Shown here: in pieces, positions 62,555-64,000 of the stretch | How positions within the stretch are numbered: position 1 is the stretch's first letter | Layout of the letters: each line of letters begins with the position of its first letter | DNA from: CAYVFC01 sp964450715 | Lineage (GTDB): Bacteria; Myxococcota_A; Polyangia; Polyangiales; JAFGIB01 | Assembly: GCA_964450715.1 (NCBI GenBank) | Contig: CAYVFC010000024.1 | Span: 7,206-71,205, forward strand | Direction: 5' to 3' | Length of the DNA: 64,000 nt | The notes under the pieces: model-generated | Databases searched by the model: none | What the model saw: only the letters and a program-made list of their open reading frames with translations | Told to the model about the DNA's origin: nothing | Program-made: the position numbers and the translations under genes

Positions 62555-63172
62555 ATGACGAAAGGCGTGATCTCGGTAACACTCGCGATAGGGATAGGCA
62601 TTCACGGGTACGGATGCACCTCGGAATCCGTGGGCTCGCTGGCTTCGGACGCCGTGGAGGAATACGGTGGCACCGCAGCGGTCGGCGGGCAGTACGCGGC
62701 CGGTCCCGCAGGGACGATGACCGGCGGTACGGGCGGTACCTTCGGTGCGGCGGGATACCAGCAGGAACAGAGCGGTACCGGTGGTATGGCCGGGCAGGGC
62801 GACCCGAAAGAGGGCGGCGCCGGCACGGAGGCCGGTACGGGCGGGCAAGCCGGAGCCGGGGCGGGAGGCGTCGAGGCCGGTACGGGCGGGCAAGCCGGAG
62901 CCGGGGCGGGAGGCGCCGAGGCCGGGCGCGGCGGTACGGGAGCGGCCGGCGGATACGGCGGTGCGGGAGGAAATGTCGCGGGATTCGGCGGCTCGGGGGT
63001 TGGCGGCGGTGCAGGCGGAGGGGCTGGCGGAGTCGACCCCGCCATGTGCGAAAAACAACCCTGCTATGACTTCATCGAATGCATGGCGATCGGTGTTCTG
63101 GGATGTGGCTTCGTCGAATGCGTATACATGCACCCCGACACCGTCTTCCCGTTCCTGGGGGTCTGCAAGTAG
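62555..63172 (+). CDS. Gly/Ala-repeat lipoprotein
   Basis: A 205-residue protein. The N-terminus MTKGVISVTLAIGIGIHGYG with Cys at 21 is a signal peptide with a loose lipobox, so an outer-surface lipoprotein is likely. Residues 50-165 are Gly/Ala-rich low complexity and include two 15-residue repeats EAGTGGQAGAGAGG(V/A). A compact C-terminal domain has six Cys (MCEKQPCYDFIECMAIGVLG, CGFVECVY, GVCK), probably disulfide linked. This layout is typical of myxobacterial Gly-rich cell-surface lipoproteins. The ATG at 62555 is chosen for the signal peptide. Confidence 0.8.
   Translation: MTKGVISVTLAIGIGIHGYGCTSESVGSLASDAVEEYGGTAAVGGQYAAGPAGTMTGGTGGTFGAAGYQQEQSGTGGMAGQGDPKEGGAGTEAGTGGQAGAGAGGVEAGTGGQAGAGAGGAEAGRGGTGAAGGYGGAGGNVAGFGGSGVGGGAGGGAGGVDPAMCEKQPCYDFIECMAIGVLGCGFVECVYMHPDTVFPFLGVCK
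62828..62917 (+). repeat. Two 45-bp tandem repeats inside the lipoprotein gene
   Basis: Units at 62828-62872 and 62873-62917 differ at one base (GTC versus GCC, Val to Ala). Near identity at DNA level points to recent duplication. Confidence 0.8.
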
Positions 63173-63222
63173 CGCGTCTGGCCCCCCCTCTTCCACCTGG
63201 TTCGAGTGTCTACGCCGTATTA

Positions 63223-63417
63223 AACCGGAACCTCGCCGGCAGCGTGCCGTCGCCACACATCTCGGAGAGCATCTCCACCACCTGCGTCTGCGGGGGTGAT
63301 GGGATAGGCGGCGGTTACCTGGACGCGGGAGAGCCGGACACCGTACGAGACGGCATGGTTGCCCATGATGACCTTGCGCGTGTCCGTGCGCTTCGATGCC
63401 TTCGCCGGTTCGCTCAT
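63223..63417 (-). pseudogene. Fragment of 2-oxoacid (pyruvate):ferredoxin oxidoreductase alpha subunit
   Basis: On the minus strand the frame from ATG 63417 reads MGNHAVSYGVRLSRVQVTAA then YPITP, the conserved N-terminal thiamine-enzyme motif of PorA-type alpha subunits. One extra base then shifts the frame; in the next frame it continues QTQVVEMLSEMCGDGTLPAR, FRFNTA and reaches a stop. Normal subunits are about 400 residues or more, so only the first 60 or so remain. It is a broken remnant of a metabolic gene, useful as a marker of the chromosome or of a donor. Confidence 0.75.
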
Positions 63418-63639
63418 CTCGGGTAACCATTCTGGGAGGATATCGGTGTGTGAAACGATGGCGGCCAGTCCATCCCGAAAATCCGACAGTTCCGCTTAAA
63501 CGGATCAAGCATGAGACGGGCGGACACCCGGCCATTCCGTAATCAGATAAAGCGGTTCTTGGGCCGGCGGCGTCTTGGTCTTCTAGAGCCGGTCTACGGC
63601 TAGGTGTAACCTTCTAGGGATACTTAGTGGCCGGCAGAA

Positions 63640-63663
63640 AACTGACCAACAACCTGACCAACA
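63640..63663 (-). repeat. 12-bp tandem duplication (TGTTGGTCAGGT / TGTTGGTCAGTT on minus strand)
   Basis: Two 12-base units with one difference, 80 bases before the second tRNA-end repeat. The minus strand reads SSSVGQVVGQFSAGH and a stop. Nearly identical to 58101-58124 but in the opposite direction. Confidence 0.6.
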
Positions 63664-63743
63664 GAGCTCGAAACGGCGGGTTTCGACACGATGAGCGTGC
63701 AGAAACCGCCATTTTTGCGCCTTTCGAGCCCTTTTGGGCCTCA

Positions 63744-63787
63744 TTCTTAATCCATTGGTCGAAGGTTCGAATCCTTCATGGCCCACC
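63744..63787 (+). repeat. att-like 3' end of tRNA-Lys(CTT), copy 2
   Basis: Identical over 44 bases to 57996-58039 and in the same orientation; flanking bases differ at once on both sides. Again no 5' half of a tRNA precedes it. The two copies bracket a 5.7-kb segment with IS66, the AraC gene and the lipoprotein gene. Confidence 0.85.
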
Positions 63788-63950
63788 CGGATTCCTCATC
63801 CGTTCCATATATATAGGGAGACCAGGCCGACGCCAGCCAAGCAAACTCGCAGCGCCGTCCCCCCAAAAATTCCCCCTCGCCCGAACCGGTCCCCTCCCCA
63901 GTTCCAGCCCCTGAGCCAATACGAAAATACGTAGAATCCAGGTAATTGCG

Positions 63951-64000
63951 CATTTCGGCCATCGTGATCACCCATTCCGGCATCGTGATCGGTCATTTCG
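63951..64000. repeat. Tandem 21-22 bp repeats at the right edge, IS21-like end
   Basis: Units CATTTCGGCCATCGTGATCA.. (63951), CATTCCGGCATCGTGATCGG. (63973) and a third starting CATTTCG (63994) run off the window. Multiple terminal repeats with GATCGTGATC-like cores are characteristic of IS21-family ends, so an insertion sequence may begin here. No transposase is in view. Confidence 0.4.

Noticed and set aside
62462..63535. Long minus-strand frame opposite the lipoprotein gene
   Set aside because: It is open because Gly/Ala GC-rich repeats lack stops on the other strand; the plus strand has a signal peptide and a conserved Cys-rich end.
63583..63786. Minus-strand protein starting MGHEGFEPSTNGL
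   Set aside because: This is the well-known artefact of reading a tRNA 3' end in reverse; the rest of the frame has no protein-like composition.

Overview
The window reads as a defence-rich genomic island in a high-GC Gram-negative bacterium, most likely a member of the Myxococcota (former Deltaproteobacteria). That assignment rests on a membrane-anchored Ser/Thr kinase overlapping an ECF sigma factor, a Gly/Ala-repeat lipoprotein, and an AraC regulator with an arabinose-binding-type sensor domain. No rRNA or housekeeping marker is present, so the taxon is inference.

Layout. (1) 1-23.7 kb, all on the minus strand: a DISARM-like locus of class 1 type, transcribed drmD (SNF2 helicase) - drmMI (Eco57I-type adenine methylase) - RecD-like helicase with a nuclease-like tail - UvrD-like helicase with a ParE/RelE-like N-terminus - drmA - drmB (DUF1998) - drmC (PLD). 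Most of the genes overlap at start and stop. Below drmC lies a very large open frame (3428 to base 1) that runs off the left edge; I do not recognise its family. (2) 24.1-31.2 kb: a decayed AAA+ ATPase, an unknown protein, an exonuclease-WYL fusion, a zinc-finger/PD-(D/E)XK-like protein, and a TM0106-type RecB-nuclease/helicase. (3) 31.3-36.1 kb: a YhaN/YhaO (Rad50/SbcD-like) pair. (4) 36.1-40.7 kb: small zinc-ribbon and unknown genes around a double-AAA+ ATPase. (5) 40.9-45.4 kb: a DUF2779 nuclease, a PcfJ-like protein and an unknown protein. (6) 45.4-48.8 kb: a second double-AAA+ ATPase divergent from a WYL regulator, with a perfect inverted repeat between them. (7) 49.5-53.2 kb: an ankyrin protein, ECF sigma, kinase, and a Gly-rich peptide. 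(8) 53.5-55.4 kb: a compact three-gene operon (PD-(D/E)XK-like, unknown, TIR-like/nucleoside-deoxyribosyltransferase-like). (9) 55.9-57.5 kb: a KfrA-like coiled-coil DNA-binding protein with a degenerate repeat array upstream. (10) 57.99-63.79 kb: a segment bounded by two identical 44-bp copies of a tRNA-Lys(CTT) 3' end (att-like scars), holding an intact IS66 element, the AraC regulator, the lipoprotein and a 2-oxoacid:ferredoxin oxidoreductase fragment. The right edge ends in tandem repeats that resemble IS21-family termini.

The DISARM-like cluster should restrict unmethylated incoming DNA. The two extra helicases, the large downstream gene and the repeated AAA+ / small-partner modules are the best candidates for undescribed biology. 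Three related AAA+ copies (one decayed), two pairs of small paralogues, tandem att scars and 12-bp tandem duplications beside them indicate stepwise assembly by repeated integration at a tRNA-Lys site.
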